A stretch of DNA of 64,000 nucleotides from Natronomonas pharaonis DSM 2160. GTDB taxonomy: Archaea; Halobacteriota; Halobacteria; Halobacteriales; Haloarculaceae. This document shows, piece by piece, positions 8,888 through 18,308 of this stretch. Under the pieces are notes generated by a model. It ran no database searches. It saw nothing but the letters and a program-made list of their open reading frames with translations, and was not told the DNA's origin. Location of the stretch: assembly GCF_000026045.1 (NCBI RefSeq), contig NC_007426.1, positions 1,178,001 through 1,242,000 on the forward strand, written 5' to 3'. Made by a program: the position numbers and the translations under genes. The first letter of the stretch is position 1. Each line of letters begins with the position of its first letter.

Positions 8888-9640
8888 ATGAGAGTCACGC
8901 GCATCGCGCCGGTCGCGCTCGTCGGGGCCCTTGCGCTGCTCGCGGTCGAGCCCGTGGCCGCCCAGAGCACTATCCAAGACGAGCTCATCACCGACCTCAA
9001 CACGACCCTACTGTACGCAGCGATTCCGATAGCCATTCTCGTCGAAGCGATTCTGATATACGCGGTCGTCAAATTCCGGAACAACGACGACCCTAAGCCG
9101 ACCGAGGAGAACCGACGGCTCGAAATTACGTGGACGATTGCAACCGCCATCGTCCTGCTTTTCGTCGGCTTTGCCTCCTATCAGGTGCTCGCTGTCGAGG
9201 AAGTTGGTAACCCACTCGAAGACGAAGACCGAATCGAACCGTCAGTCTCGGAGGACCTCGAGGGGGCTGTCGGTCCGTACGAACACGAAGAGGATGCTGT
9301 CGAAATAGAGCTTGAGGCCTACCGGTACGGCTGGGAAGCGAGCTACGCCGACGGTGAGGTAAGCGAGTTCGACCAGATACGGATACCGACTGACAGACCG
9401 GTTTATATCCACATCTATGCGTCCGACTGGCTCCACATGCTTCACGTGCCGGAGCTCAACCTGAAGCAGTCCGCCTTCGTGGGTGAGTACAACACCATCA
9501 AGACCGAAGCCTACGAAGAGGGGAGCCACCAGTTCTACTGTACAGAGTACTGTGGGACCGGCCACTCCCAGATGAACGGTGAGTTCACGGTCATGGACGA
9601 CGACGAGTTCGACGACTGGCTCGACGAGCAACTCGAGTAA
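8888..9640 (+). CDS. coxB: Cytochrome c oxidase subunit II
   Basis: Carries the CuA electron-entry site of the oxidase. The 250-residue product has a cleavable-looking signal (cleavage near VAAQS at residue ~25), two transmembrane helices (about 37-60 and 77-100) and an extracytoplasmic cupredoxin domain. The copper ligands are visible: His in WLHMLHVPEL, then Cys, Cys, His and Met in YCTEYCGTGHSQM. The domain end is rich in Asp and Glu. It starts the rightward cox gene series and is expected to accept electrons from a copper protein (halocyanin-like) or cytochrome c. Confidence 0.96.
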   Translation: MRVTRIAPVALVGALALLAVEPVAAQSTIQDELITDLNTTLLYAAIPIAILVEAILIYAVVKFRNNDDPKPTEENRRLEITWTIATAIVLLFVGFASYQVLAVEEVGNPLEDEDRIEPSVSEDLEGAVGPYEHEEDAVEIELEAYRYGWEASYADGEVSEFDQIRIPTDRPVYIHIYASDWLHMLHVPELNLKQSAFVGEYNTIKTEAYEEGSHQFYCTEYCGTGHSQMNGEFTVMDDDEFDDWLDEQLE

Positions 9641-9783
9641 GCCCTCGTCGCGCGTTCGACCGCCTGCCGTTTTCCGTTCCTGTTTTCGCTGCCGCTACCA
9701 GTACTGTCGCCGGCCCAACTGTCGCGTCTTGAGGCGCAGCCGTTTTGCGAGGGTTTTTGACCCTCCACTCGAATCAAGCGCGT

Positions 9784-10650
9784 ATGAGTGTCGAGACAGA
9801 CGACGGACACGGCCATGGTCACGGCCACCACCTTCCGGCCGTCGAGGACTGGCCGAAAGGATTCGGTGAGGCCTCTTGGTGGCCCTTCATCGCGGCCCTC
9901 GGTGGGTCGGGACTGTACATCGGTGCAGCGCTTTTCGTACTGGGACAGCCGGAGCACGGCGTCGTCAGCCCGCTTGCTGGCCCGCTCGTTTTCGTCCTGA
10001 GCACCGCCGCGTTCCTCGCCGGCCTGTACGGCTGGCTCTACCACGCCTTCATCGTCGACTTCTGGGCTGGGGAGGCAGACGACCACGGGTTCCCGATGAA
10101 GCTAACAATGCTGTTGTTCCTCGGGACCGAAGTCGCTACCTTCGGAGCCGGGTTCGTATACTACTTTTTCATCCGGGCCGACGCATGGGCCAACCTGCCG
10201 CCGATTGTCGCTGACGGAAACGTCCTGAACGCGCTCGTCATCGCGAACACGCTGATTCTGATAGCCAGTTCGGTTACGATGCACTACGCCCATCACGCGC
10301 TCCTGAAGGACAACCGAAAGCGGTTCGTCCGGCTGCTTGGTGCGACGCTCCTCTTGGGGCTTATTTTCCTCGCCGGCCAGACCTACGAGTACTACGAGTT
10401 CATCACGGTCTACGGCTTCGGACTCACTGACGGCGCATACGGGTCAGCGTTCTATGCGCTGACCGGCCTCCACGGTCTCCACGTCGCTTTGGGCGCTGTC
10501 CTGCTGACGATTCTGTTCATCCGGGCGATATACGGCCATTACTCGCCCGAAAAGCACGTCTCGGTCAGCACCGTCTCGATGTACTGGCACTTCGTCGACA
10601 TCGTCTGGGTGTTCCTCGTCGTGGTCCTGTACGTCGGGGCCATCGTCTGA
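9784..10650 (+). CDS. coxC: Cytochrome c oxidase subunit III
   Basis: The 288-residue, seven-helix subunit III stabilises the catalytic core. Recognisable stretches include FLGTEVATFGAGFVYYFF (with the conserved Glu), LLGLIFLAGQTYEYYEF and ALTGLHGLHVALGAVLL near the C-terminus, ending in YWHFVDIVWVFLVVVLYV. The N-terminus has seven His in DDGHGHGHGHHLP, a possible metal-binding tail. An in-frame start at 9745 is possible, but a TTTTTG element about 28 nt upstream of 9784 favours the shorter form. It lies 143 nt after coxB. Confidence 0.94.
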   Translation: MSVETDDGHGHGHGHHLPAVEDWPKGFGEASWWPFIAALGGSGLYIGAALFVLGQPEHGVVSPLAGPLVFVLSTAAFLAGLYGWLYHAFIVDFWAGEADDHGFPMKLTMLLFLGTEVATFGAGFVYYFFIRADAWANLPPIVADGNVLNALVIANTLILIASSVTMHYAHHALLKDNRKRFVRLLGATLLLGLIFLAGQTYEYYEFITVYGFGLTDGAYGSAFYALTGLHGLHVALGAVLLTILFIRAIYGHYSPEKHVSVSTVSMYWHFVDIVWVFLVVVLYVGAIV

Positions 10651-10719
10651 CTGACGAACGCTTCTGTTTTCGTTGTCGCCAACCGACGCGCCTTTGAACC
10701 GCTGGTACGACACACCGGT

Positions 10720-11130
10720 ATGGGCACGGAGTCCGACTCGGAGCGGATGGCAGACCGATACGACAAGACAAGTCCGTGGCCGCTCGTCATTGTTCTCGGG
10801 CTCGTCCTCAGTGAGATTGGCATCCTGTTCAATGTCTACCCGGTTGCTATTGCCGGCCTCGTCATGTTCGTCGGTAGCGTCTCGGGTATCATCAGCGAGG
10901 CGGGATACGTCGCCTCCCCGTGGCGGCTCGTTTCGGGGCTCGGGCTGTTTCTCGCCGTCGTCGGCGCGTTGGTCATCTGGACGCAACTCGACGCCGTTTC
11001 GGTTGACGCTGCCGCGACGGCCGTCGCTGTCCCCGCAAACGATATTGTCCAGCGTGGCGTGACTATCGCCGCGACCGGCGGGGTACTCGCAATCGGCGGT
11101 GTTGTACTCCCCCGGCTGCGAGGGCGCTGA
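10720..11130 (+). CDS. Small membrane protein of the cox locus
   Basis: A 136-residue protein of unknown function. A hydrophilic N-terminus of about 22 residues is followed by four hydrophobic segments, with SVSGIISEAGYVASPWRLVSG between the second and third, and a short RLRGR tail. A second start at Met10 (10747) is possible, but a TTTG element about 26 nt upstream supports 10720. Its position between coxC and coxA makes it a candidate accessory subunit or assembly factor. I recall similar proteins only from haloarchaeal oxidase loci. Confidence 0.75.
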   Translation: MGTESDSERMADRYDKTSPWPLVIVLGLVLSEIGILFNVYPVAIAGLVMFVGSVSGIISEAGYVASPWRLVSGLGLFLAVVGALVIWTQLDAVSVDAAATAVAVPANDIVQRGVTIAATGGVLAIGGVVLPRLRGR

Positions 11131-11190
11131 CCCCTCCGAGAGCGTGCGGAACCAGTAACCTCTTAATGTCCGTGGACAAATGAGCGCTCA

Positions 11191-11478
11191 ATGAGCAACA
11201 GTGTCTTCGACCGCGAAACGATGCTTGACCTGTCGGTCAACGTGATTCCGCTGGCGGTGCTGCTGTTCTTCATCGCCGCGTTTGCCGTCATTGCGCCGTT
11301 CCCCGGAAACGCTGTCGTCGTCGTTGTCCAGATGAGCATCATTGTCCTTACTGGCTTCGGGCTCGCCGTGCTGACGTACTACTCCGGCAAGGCGGTCGCC
11401 GGTGACGAAACAGACGACCAGATTCCCCCTGGATACTCACGCGAGGACGCGGCCGGACCCGCTCACAAAGAGGAGTAA
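11191..11478 (+). CDS. Small two-helix membrane protein of the cox locus
   Basis: A 95-residue protein with two membrane helices (about 16-38 and 44-66) and a hydrophilic, charged C-terminal tail of 28 residues ending in HKEE. Size and topology resemble small accessory subunits of heme-copper oxidases (subunit IV-like), and it lies directly upstream of coxA. Function is inferred from position. A CTTAAT element about 27 nt before the ATG suggests its own leaderless transcript. Confidence 0.75.
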   Translation: MSNSVFDRETMLDLSVNVIPLAVLLFFIAAFAVIAPFPGNAVVVVVQMSIIVLTGFGLAVLTYYSGKAVAGDETDDQIPPGYSREDAAGPAHKEE

Positions 11479-11594
11479 ACCGCCCCTTACTGGGGGGGCT
11501 CCCCCTCGGTAGCTGCTGCAGCGTCGCCGGAAACCGACAGCGGATAACGCAACCTTTCTTTACCAGTAGTCCTACCGAATGGGTAGAGACATAC

Positions 11595-13358
11595 ATGGCT
11601 GCAGAACAGCTCGCGTTGGCAGTTCTCATGGGGGCGCTCGTGCTTGCGGCGTTTGGGTTCGTCGCCCGCGTGCAGAACTGGCATCTCCCGTTCGTTGGTG
11701 GCCAGCGGGTCGCCACCGACGGCGGTCACGCGCACAAACCCGCTGGTATCACCCGCTGGCTAACGACTGTCGACCACAAGGATATCGGCATCCTGTACGG
11801 CATCTACGGTGTCATTGCCTTCCTCTGGGGCGGCGTCGCCGTCATGTTCATGCGCTTCGAGCTCTGGACGCCCGGAGCAACACACATGAGCACCGAGATG
11901 TACAACGCTTTGCTGACGAGCCACGGCATCACGATGCTGTTCCTCTTCGGGACGCCGATCATCGCGGCCTTCGCGAACTACTTTGTCCCGCTGCTCATCG
12001 GTGCCGACGACATGGCGTTCCCGCGCATCAACGCCATCGCGTTCTGGCTGCTCCCGCCGGGGGCCATCCTCATCTGGGCTGGCTTCTTCACGATGCCGCT
12101 GGACATCGGTGTCGGACCGGCCGAGACCTCGTGGACGATGTACACGCCGCTTTCGGTTGAGCAGTCCAACGCCGGTGTCGACCTCATGCTCCTTGGGCTT
12201 CACTTAACCGGCGTTTCGGCGACGATGGGCGCTATCAACTTTATCGCGACCATCTTCACCGAACGCTCCGACGACGTGACCTGGGCGAACCTCGACATCT
12301 TTAGCTGGACCATTCTCACACAGTCCGGCATCATCCTGTTTGCCTTCCCACTGCTTGGCAGCGCCCTCCTCATGCTGCTGCTCGACCGGAACTTCGGAAC
12401 GCTGTTTTTCGCCACCGAAGGCGGCGGACCCATACTGTGGCAGCACCTCTTTTGGTTCTTCGGTCACCCCGAAGTCTACATCCTCGTGCTGCCGATGATG
12501 GGTCTCGTCTCGTGGATTCTGCCGAAGTTCGCGGGCCGAAAGCTATTCGGGTTCAAATTTGTCGTCTATTCGACGTTAGCAATCGGTGTGCTCTCCTTCG
12601 GTGTGTGGGCACACCACATGTTCGGGAGCGGCATTGACCCACGCATCCGTGCGTCGTTCATGGCGACATCGCTGGCGATTGCGATACCGTCCGCGGTCAA
12701 GACGTTCAACTGGATTACGACGCTCTGGAACGGCAACATCCGACTGACAGCACCGATGCTGTTCTGTCTCGGCTTCGTTGCCAACTTCGTCATCGGTGGC
12801 ATCACCGGCGTTTTCCTCGCGTCGGTGCCGGTGAACCTCCTGCTCCACGAGACCTACTACGTCGTTGGTCACTTCCACTACATCGTGATGGGGATGATTG
12901 CCTTCGCCGGCTTCGGTGCCATCTACTACTGGTTCCCCATCGTTACCGGCCGTATGTACAACCGCCGGCTCGCGAAAGCGCACTTCTGGCTGTCGATGAT
13001 CGGCTCGAACATCACGTTCTTCGCGATGCTGATCGCTGGCTACCTCGAAATGCCGCGGCGGTATGCGACCTACGAGTTCGACCCGAACCTTGCGCCGCTG
13101 ACTGAAGTTACACTGCTGCATCAGGCGATGACAGTCGGCGCTGTCATCATCGCTGTCGGGACGTTGCTGTGGTTCGTCAACGTCGTCTGGTCGTGGAAGA
13201 AGGGCACGGAAGTCACCGACCCCGACCCGTGGAACACCAAAGAATACGGACTCCACGGCCGCGAGTTCGCGTGGTTCGAACAGCAGCTCGCTGCCACTGA
13301 TGGCGGCGACGAGGAGCTTGCGACGGACGGCGGCGAACCAGCCGACGAAGCACAGTAA
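11595..13358 (+). CDS. coxA: Cytochrome c oxidase subunit I (type A heme-copper oxidase)
   Basis: The catalytic subunit reduces O2 to water and pumps protons. The 587-residue product has 12 core helices. Visible ligands and residues: LTSHGITMLFLFG (low-spin heme His), FWFFGHPEVYILVLP with the CuB His, the D-channel Glu and the cross-linked Tyr, WAHHMFGSG with the two further CuB His, and ETYYVVGHFHYIVMG with both heme-axial His. The Glu in GHPEVY points to an A1-type oxidase. The acidic C-terminal tail (AATDGGDEELATDGG) is a halophile-style extension. All three core subunits are therefore encoded here. Confidence 0.97.
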   Translation: MAAEQLALAVLMGALVLAAFGFVARVQNWHLPFVGGQRVATDGGHAHKPAGITRWLTTVDHKDIGILYGIYGVIAFLWGGVAVMFMRFELWTPGATHMSTEMYNALLTSHGITMLFLFGTPIIAAFANYFVPLLIGADDMAFPRINAIAFWLLPPGAILIWAGFFTMPLDIGVGPAETSWTMYTPLSVEQSNAGVDLMLLGLHLTGVSATMGAINFIATIFTERSDDVTWANLDIFSWTILTQSGIILFAFPLLGSALLMLLLDRNFGTLFFATEGGGPILWQHLFWFFGHPEVYILVLPMMGLVSWILPKFAGRKLFGFKFVVYSTLAIGVLSFGVWAHHMFGSGIDPRIRASFMATSLAIAIPSAVKTFNWITTLWNGNIRLTAPMLFCLGFVANFVIGGITGVFLASVPVNLLLHETYYVVGHFHYIVMGMIAFAGFGAIYYWFPIVTGRMYNRRLAKAHFWLSMIGSNITFFAMLIAGYLEMPRRYATYEFDPNLAPLTEVTLLHQAMTVGAVIIAVGTLLWFVNVVWSWKKGTEVTDPDPWNTKEYGLHGREFAWFEQQLAATDGGDEELATDGGEPADEAQ

Positions 13359-13588
13359 CCTCTCACCCAACCGCGCTTTCTGCCTCGGCGTTTCGATAGG
13401 CCGCAACGATACCAGCGCATGCCTCGCTAGCCGCAGCACGATTCATTCCAAGAGTGGGCTGGTTGGGCGGCAGAAACAAAAACAGTAGCCGACGCACCGA
13501 CGGCTGTTGGTTCGTGCTGATGCTACCGCTGAACGATACGGTCAGCCCCCGCCCCAAGGGTGGGCCGACAGGACTGCGGAACGACGCG

Positions 13589-13699
13589 TCAACTCGACGT
13601 AATGACGAGAATAAATGCAGTTGTCGCCATGAGCAATGCGACCCCGACGAGCACGACGAGCAGATACTCTTTTTCGGTGAACTCGCGCGTCTTAGCCAT
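13589..13699 (-). CDS. 36-residue single-helix membrane peptide at the cox locus
   Basis: The frame encodes 36 residues: a charged N-terminus (MAKTREFTEKEY) followed by one hydrophobic helix (LLVVLVGVALLMATTAFILVI) and a short TSS end. A CTTTTG-type TATA element centred near 13725 lies about 26 nt upstream of the ATG, matching leaderless initiation. It is convergent with coxA and divergent from the next small membrane-protein gene. Size and topology resemble tiny oxidase subunits such as CtaH/CbaD-like peptides, but no family can be assigned. Translation is unproven. Confidence 0.6.
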   Translation of the reverse strand: MAKTREFTEKEYLLVVLVGVALLMATTAFILVITSS

Positions 13700-13720
13700 A
13701 CACGTAATAGGGAGCATCAT

Positions 13721-13730
13721 CTCAAAAGCG
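13721..13730 (-). promoter_or_regulatory. TATA-like element for the 36-residue peptide gene
   Basis: CTCAAAAGCG on the plus strand reads CGCTTTTGAG toward the gene. It is centred about 26 nt from the ATG at 13699. Confidence 0.4.
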
Positions 13731-13790
13731 TTTCAACTCACGGCGGCGTGCTCCAAAAGGCTCATTCGGACGGTTGGCGTATCAAAAGAT

Positions 13791-14060
13791 GTGAGCGATT
13801 CAGACAGCGCAGGCGTCGGTGGCAGGCGGATTATCGTCGGTCTCTACATCATCGTCGTCACAATCGCCGGCCTCTTGGGAGCGATAATTGGTAGCGCCGG
13901 CCTTCGCGACCTCGAGCCCGTTTCATTTCTTGGCATCGTCACATTCCAACCGACGCCAACCGGACTCGCCGCATTCGGTATGACAACGGTCGGCTTCGGC
14001 CTCGGTCTCGTCTTGCTCCTCGTCGTGGTTGTCTCGCGTCGGATTCCCGACGAAGCATAA
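13791..14060 (+). CDS. Small two-helix membrane protein downstream of coxA
   Basis: An 89-residue protein with two hydrophobic helices (about residues 14-36 and 58-80) joined by a short loop containing FQPTPTG, and a basic RRIPDEA end. The start is uncertain: GTG at 13791 begins the hydrophilic SDSDSAG leader, and no ATG lies close upstream in a sensible place. As I recall, similar proteins are annotated simply as cox cluster proteins in haloarchaea. It is the last gene of the oxidase region, convergent with the RND exporter operon. Confidence 0.65.
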   Translation: MSDSDSAGVGGRRIIVGLYIIVVTIAGLLGAIIGSAGLRDLEPVSFLGIVTFQPTPTGLAAFGMTTVGFGLGLVLLLVVVVSRRIPDEA

Positions 14061-14096
14061 AAGCGCTTCTGCGCTTGGAGGCGGCGAGAAAAGCAG

Positions 14097-16604
14097 TCAG
14101 GCTACCTTGTCCCGAAGCAGGTTCTGAATTCGAACTACTGTCTCGGACTCCATGGCCAGCTCGTAGGTGAAGATAGCCGGTGGGAGCGCAATGATTGCAG
14201 CGGCAAACGAGTAGACGACGGACAGCGCCATCAGCAGTCCGAAGTCGCCGAGTACCGGCGTAATCGCGAAGGCGAGCGCGCCGGTCCCCAGCGATGTCGT
14301 CAGCATACTGCCGGTCAGCGCGCCGCCAGTGCCGGTCAGCGTCGTCTCTAGAGCGTCGGATGTGTCTTCTTGTTTTTTGAACTCGTCGATAAAGCGGTGG
14401 GTGATGTGGACAGAGTAAGCGATACCGATACCGATAGATATCGACAGAATTGTCGCTGTCAGGGCGTTTAGCGGCATATCTAGCAGCCGCATCGTTCCGA
14501 TGAGGAACGCGACGGCGATCATAATCGGGAAGACGTTGACAATCCCTAAGAGCGGCTGCCGTTCCAGCCATCCATAGGCGATGACGAGGAAGACACCGGT
14601 AAGCACCAGCGCTAGGACGAGACCCTGAATCGCCGACTCAAAGATTATGTCGCTGATAACGTCGAAGACAACGATTTGACCGGTCGCTGTCGCGCTGTAA
14701 CGGAAGTCTTCGGAGAACTCCCTCGCGTCGTCGCTGATTTCACCCTGCGAGGCGTCGGCGTCAACGCCGAACTCGATTTGTGCACCGCGGCGGTCGTCGG
14801 TGAGGTACTGGTCGGCCTGCCGGCTGACTGCCGGCGGCGCTGCGTCGAGTTCGTTGTATATCATCCCGAGGTTCCGGTTTGGAATCCCGTCTCCGGTTCT
14901 GTCGTTCCGGTCGACTAGCGCGGCAAACTCCGGATTCCGTTCGGCGTACTGGTCAATGACGTTGATGATACTTGTCTCGTCGGCGGCCCCACCTGGCCCG
15001 ACTGCAAGACTATCGGGCGGGTCATCCGTCGGTTCAGCAAGCGCTTCCAACGCATGATCCTCTTCGAAAGGCCCCTCAACAAAGATCGTGACCGACTCAC
15101 CTTCCATCGCGGCAAAGCGGTCCTCAAGGAGGTTGATGGTCTCCGTAACAGTATACTCGCCGGGGGCAAACGGTTCCGGGATGTACTGAACGTAGGCAGC
15201 CTCTTCTTCCGGCGGGAGGAAGTCTTCGTTATCGAATGATGTGTCGACACCCGACCCGTAGGCCCCCATCCCGGCTCCGGCAAGGAGGATGACAACGACA
15301 AAGACAACCGGCGCATTCTGGCTTGCTTTCGACGGCAAGGCGAGAATCCGGCCAAGCGCAGATTCCTCGGAAGCGATCGGCGTCGAGTTGAACTCAGGCA
15401 CATTATACTTTTCTCGAATCCGGTCGGCTTCGATTTTCGCTGCCGGGAGGAACAACCCGAAAACAAGGAATGTGAACACGATACCGACCGCGGAGACGAT
15501 ACCCAAGTTCCGTATCGGGTCAAGATCGGAGACGACGTTCGCGCCGAATCCGAAAACCGTCGTCACTGTGACGATAATGAAGGCGATGATGAGCTGATTA
15601 TTGGCTGTTCGCATCGCCGTCACCGGGTCGTATCCTTGGATGGTCTCCTCGCGATACCGGTTGATAATGTGAATGCCGAAGTCGACTCCGACTGCTAGCA
15701 ACAGCACCGGGACCGAAATCATGTTCTGGTCGAACGGAATCCCGGCATGTCCCATGAAGCCGAATGTCCAGATAATCGTCATCAGCAGGGCAAACAGCCC
15801 CATCATAAGGTCAATCGGGTCTCGGTAGGCGACGACGAGGAACGCCAAGAGCAACACGACGACAATCGGCATCACGATGGCCAGTGAATCACCGATAATT
15901 TCCCCGAACTCGCTTTGGGTAATACCGGTACCGAACACACGCAAATCGCCGGGTTCGTCGTCGGCGATACTGTCGATGGTCGTCTGAATATCTGCTAAGT
16001 CATTATCATCAAACCCTTGTGGGACATCATGGCTGATGGATGTCATTGACGCCGATGCTGACGCCTCTGTTTCGCTGAAATCGTTACCCAACTGTATCGC
16101 AAAGCTCTCATCTTCCTCCGCGGCTTCGCGGACGGCTCCTCTAATCTCGGTTGGCGTCGCATTCTCGACGGCTTGCCGGTGGGCAGCCATCGATGACTCG
16201 GCAGTTACGTCCTCATCAAGCGCTCGTGCGACGCTGACAGGCGGCCCGCCCGCTGAAGCCATCCGAAGGTCCTCACGCTGCTCAACTCGCTCAAGCACCG
16301 TCAGCGAACGGAGCAACTCTCCCCTAGTGAGCACGTCACCGCCGACATGAATCAACTGTGTCGATGCCGTGTCCTCAGTGAACGGTCCCTCGAACTGTTC
16401 GTTGATAGCGTCAAGGGCCTCCTGCTCGGGAATATCTTGCGTGAACCCCTCGGTCGCATCGTCTTCATCCTCTACTGCTGGGACGCCGGCGGCGAAGGCA
16501 GCCGTAGCGAGCAGAAAGACGAGGACGACCGTCTTCGGACGGGTGACGATAGACTCCTTGAGCGTATCGAAGACGGTTTTCGCCCGCTCGCTACCGGCTG
16601 GCAT
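14097..16604 (-). CDS. RND superfamily (MMPL-type) exporter
   Basis: An 835-residue protein with two repeated halves, each having a large extracytoplasmic loop and a bundle of six helices (12 in total). First-half signature: PVLLLAVGVDFGIHIINRYREE; second half: ISIGIGIAYSVHITHRFIDEF. Both carry the Asp/Ser-Tyr pair seen in archaeal and MMPL-like RND proteins. The family exports lipids, hydrophobic drugs or hopanoid/sterol-like molecules using proton flow. The gene directly abuts (TGA-ATG, no spacing) a secreted CARDB-like protein gene, and the pair is preceded by a divergent TetR gene, so inducible efflux is likely. Substrate unknown. Confidence 0.88.
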   Translation of the reverse strand: MPAGSERAKTVFDTLKESIVTRPKTVVLVFLLATAAFAAGVPAVEDEDDATEGFTQDIPEQEALDAINEQFEGPFTEDTASTQLIHVGGDVLTRGELLRSLTVLERVEQREDLRMASAGGPPVSVARALDEDVTAESSMAAHRQAVENATPTEIRGAVREAAEEDESFAIQLGNDFSETEASASASMTSISHDVPQGFDDNDLADIQTTIDSIADDEPGDLRVFGTGITQSEFGEIIGDSLAIVMPIVVVLLLAFLVVAYRDPIDLMMGLFALLMTIIWTFGFMGHAGIPFDQNMISVPVLLLAVGVDFGIHIINRYREETIQGYDPVTAMRTANNQLIIAFIIVTVTTVFGFGANVVSDLDPIRNLGIVSAVGIVFTFLVFGLFLPAAKIEADRIREKYNVPEFNSTPIASEESALGRILALPSKASQNAPVVFVVVILLAGAGMGAYGSGVDTSFDNEDFLPPEEEAAYVQYIPEPFAPGEYTVTETINLLEDRFAAMEGESVTIFVEGPFEEDHALEALAEPTDDPPDSLAVGPGGAADETSIINVIDQYAERNPEFAALVDRNDRTGDGIPNRNLGMIYNELDAAPPAVSRQADQYLTDDRRGAQIEFGVDADASQGEISDDAREFSEDFRYSATATGQIVVFDVISDIIFESAIQGLVLALVLTGVFLVIAYGWLERQPLLGIVNVFPIMIAVAFLIGTMRLLDMPLNALTATILSISIGIGIAYSVHITHRFIDEFKKQEDTSDALETTLTGTGGALTGSMLTTSLGTGALAFAITPVLGDFGLLMALSVVYSFAAAIIALPPAIFTYELAMESETVVRIQNLLRDKVA

Positions 16605-18194
16605 TCATTTCCTCCGGTACCAGTAGAAGCCGCCGCCCGCAGCGAGCAGGACGACGCCGACGAGTAGCCACGGCAATCCGTCTTCAGCCTCGGTGACGTT
16701 GTAGGCGACGCGTGTCGTATCGGAAAGCTGGCTGTTGCCGCGCTCGTCGTCATATCGGAAGTCGAACTCGATGGGGTACGTCTTCGGTGTTGCGCCGGCT
16801 TCGGCTTCGAGTTCGAACGTCATCATTGTCGTCTCACCGGGGTCGAGTTCCTCGACGAAGCCCTCATCGTCGTCGCTGTCAAGCGGGTCGTCCGCAAAGA
16901 GCCGCGCTTCGACGTCGGTTGCCGTCTCGTCAAGGTTGTTCGTCACCTCGACATCGATGAGTTTGGTCTCGCCGGCCGCTATCTCGCGGTCCTCGACATC
17001 GACGAGGAACTGGTCGCGCCGGGGGGCGATTTCAGAGAAGGCGTCGGTGTCCTCGTACTGGCGCAGTTCGTTGTCCGCGTTGCGGTAGGTGACCATCATG
17101 TCGAAGACCCGCGGGACGGCTTCGGCCTCGCGTGTCATCTCGATGGGCATCCGGAAGTCGGCAGACTCCCCTGGGTCAAGCGCGCCGACGGCGACGCGTT
17201 GTTCGACTGGGACGGCGTTGGGGTCTTCATCGGCAAAGCGGACGACAGCACTATTGGCCGTCGTTGGGCCGGTGTTGGTGACGGTGCCGTAGAGGTCGCC
17301 GCGCTCGCCGACGCGGAGTGTCGAGTCGATATTGGAAATCGAGAAGGTCTGTTCGGCTTCCGGCGTCGTTCCGCCGATAAGGCCTTCCTGAAGGCCATCG
17401 GTCGCGTCTTCGTCGGTGTATCGGACGGTACCGTCGAAGGCGAACTCCCGGATGCTGGCATCGGATGGGACAGTCACGTCGTAGTTGAGTGTCGTCTCCT
17501 CGCCGGCGGCAAGTTCACCGATGCGGGTTGTATCGGACTCACGTTCGCCGAAGAGGAAGCGAGAACTCTGTGTTTCGAGTGTCAGTTGCACATCGTCGGC
17601 ATCCTCGTGGCCGATGTTTTCGAGCGTCACTTCGGCAGTACCGGTGTCGCCGATCTGTGCGTCGGAGTCGACGCCAGTAATTTTGAAGTACGGTCCTTCA
17701 TCGACGGTGATATCGACGGTTCGAGTCACCGTCCGAGTGCGGTCTTGGGTTGAGCCGCCCCGCTGTGAGATAGCTGAGGTGTAGGAGTATCTGAGGTCGA
17801 CATCAATTTCGTACTCTCCGGGCTCGACGTCATCGGGGACCGTCACAGCGATGGGGACCTCCCGTGGCTCGTTTTCACCGACCGAGCCGATAGCCATTTT
17901 GCCGGTTTCGACCTCGATACCACGCTCGCCTTCAGCTTCAAGCCGGACGTTACGGGCGGTTGTGACGACCTCACGGTTGCCGGGCGCACCGGTCGTTACC
18001 CGGCCATCGTTTGTTACCTGTAATGTGAGTTCGGACGTTGCCTCAGGCGGCAGGGTTTCATCGGGTGCCTCGACATCGAGGTCGGGGCTGCCCTTCACGA
18101 ACAGCGGGTCCTGCATTTGCCCGGCGGCAGCCCCCGCCATAGCCCCAACAAATAGCACAGCGAAAACGAGTGCAAAGGCCGTCAGACGGCGCAT
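16605..18194 (-). CDS. Secreted, membrane-anchored CARDB/COG1361-like protein, partner of the RND exporter
   Basis: The 529-residue product has an N-terminal signal (hydrophobic core residues 5-22, cleavage near AAAGQMQ), then several repeated beta-sandwich modules of about 110-120 residues. Each has the pattern 'V.N.G...A..V..' and 'L.PGE...' (for example VTNDGRVTTG, LENIGHEDADDV, VTNTGPTTANSA, VTNNLDETATDV). A single C-terminal helix (LPWLLVGVVLLAAGGGFYWY) and RRK anchor the protein outside the cell. Such CARDB-like repeats bind or space partners at the cell surface. It is first in a two-gene operon with the RND pump, so it may act as its periplasm-side adaptor; this is inference. Confidence 0.82.
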   Translation of the reverse strand: MRRLTAFALVFAVLFVGAMAGAAAGQMQDPLFVKGSPDLDVEAPDETLPPEATSELTLQVTNDGRVTTGAPGNREVVTTARNVRLEAEGERGIEVETGKMAIGSVGENEPREVPIAVTVPDDVEPGEYEIDVDLRYSYTSAISQRGGSTQDRTRTVTRTVDITVDEGPYFKITGVDSDAQIGDTGTAEVTLENIGHEDADDVQLTLETQSSRFLFGERESDTTRIGELAAGEETTLNYDVTVPSDASIREFAFDGTVRYTDEDATDGLQEGLIGGTTPEAEQTFSISNIDSTLRVGERGDLYGTVTNTGPTTANSAVVRFADEDPNAVPVEQRVAVGALDPGESADFRMPIEMTREAEAVPRVFDMMVTYRNADNELRQYEDTDAFSEIAPRRDQFLVDVEDREIAAGETKLIDVEVTNNLDETATDVEARLFADDPLDSDDDEGFVEELDPGETTMMTFELEAEAGATPKTYPIEFDFRYDDERGNSQLSDTTRVAYNVTEAEDGLPWLLVGVVLLAAGGGFYWYRRK

Positions 18195-18308
18195 GCTTTC
18201 CCTCTAGAGCAGTTTCCAACTGTCGTTCGGTGACGGAGGGGCGGTCCGTCATCCGGTACTTCGGTCTGTGGGGATCCGCCGTGCAGCATTGTAGATACAC
18301 ACTGTTCA

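Noticed and set aside
13363-13557. Short minus-strand frame after coxA
   Set aside because: Composition and lack of a TATA element or recognisable pattern suggest noncoding sequence; the 230-nt gap 13359-13588 shows no other gene.
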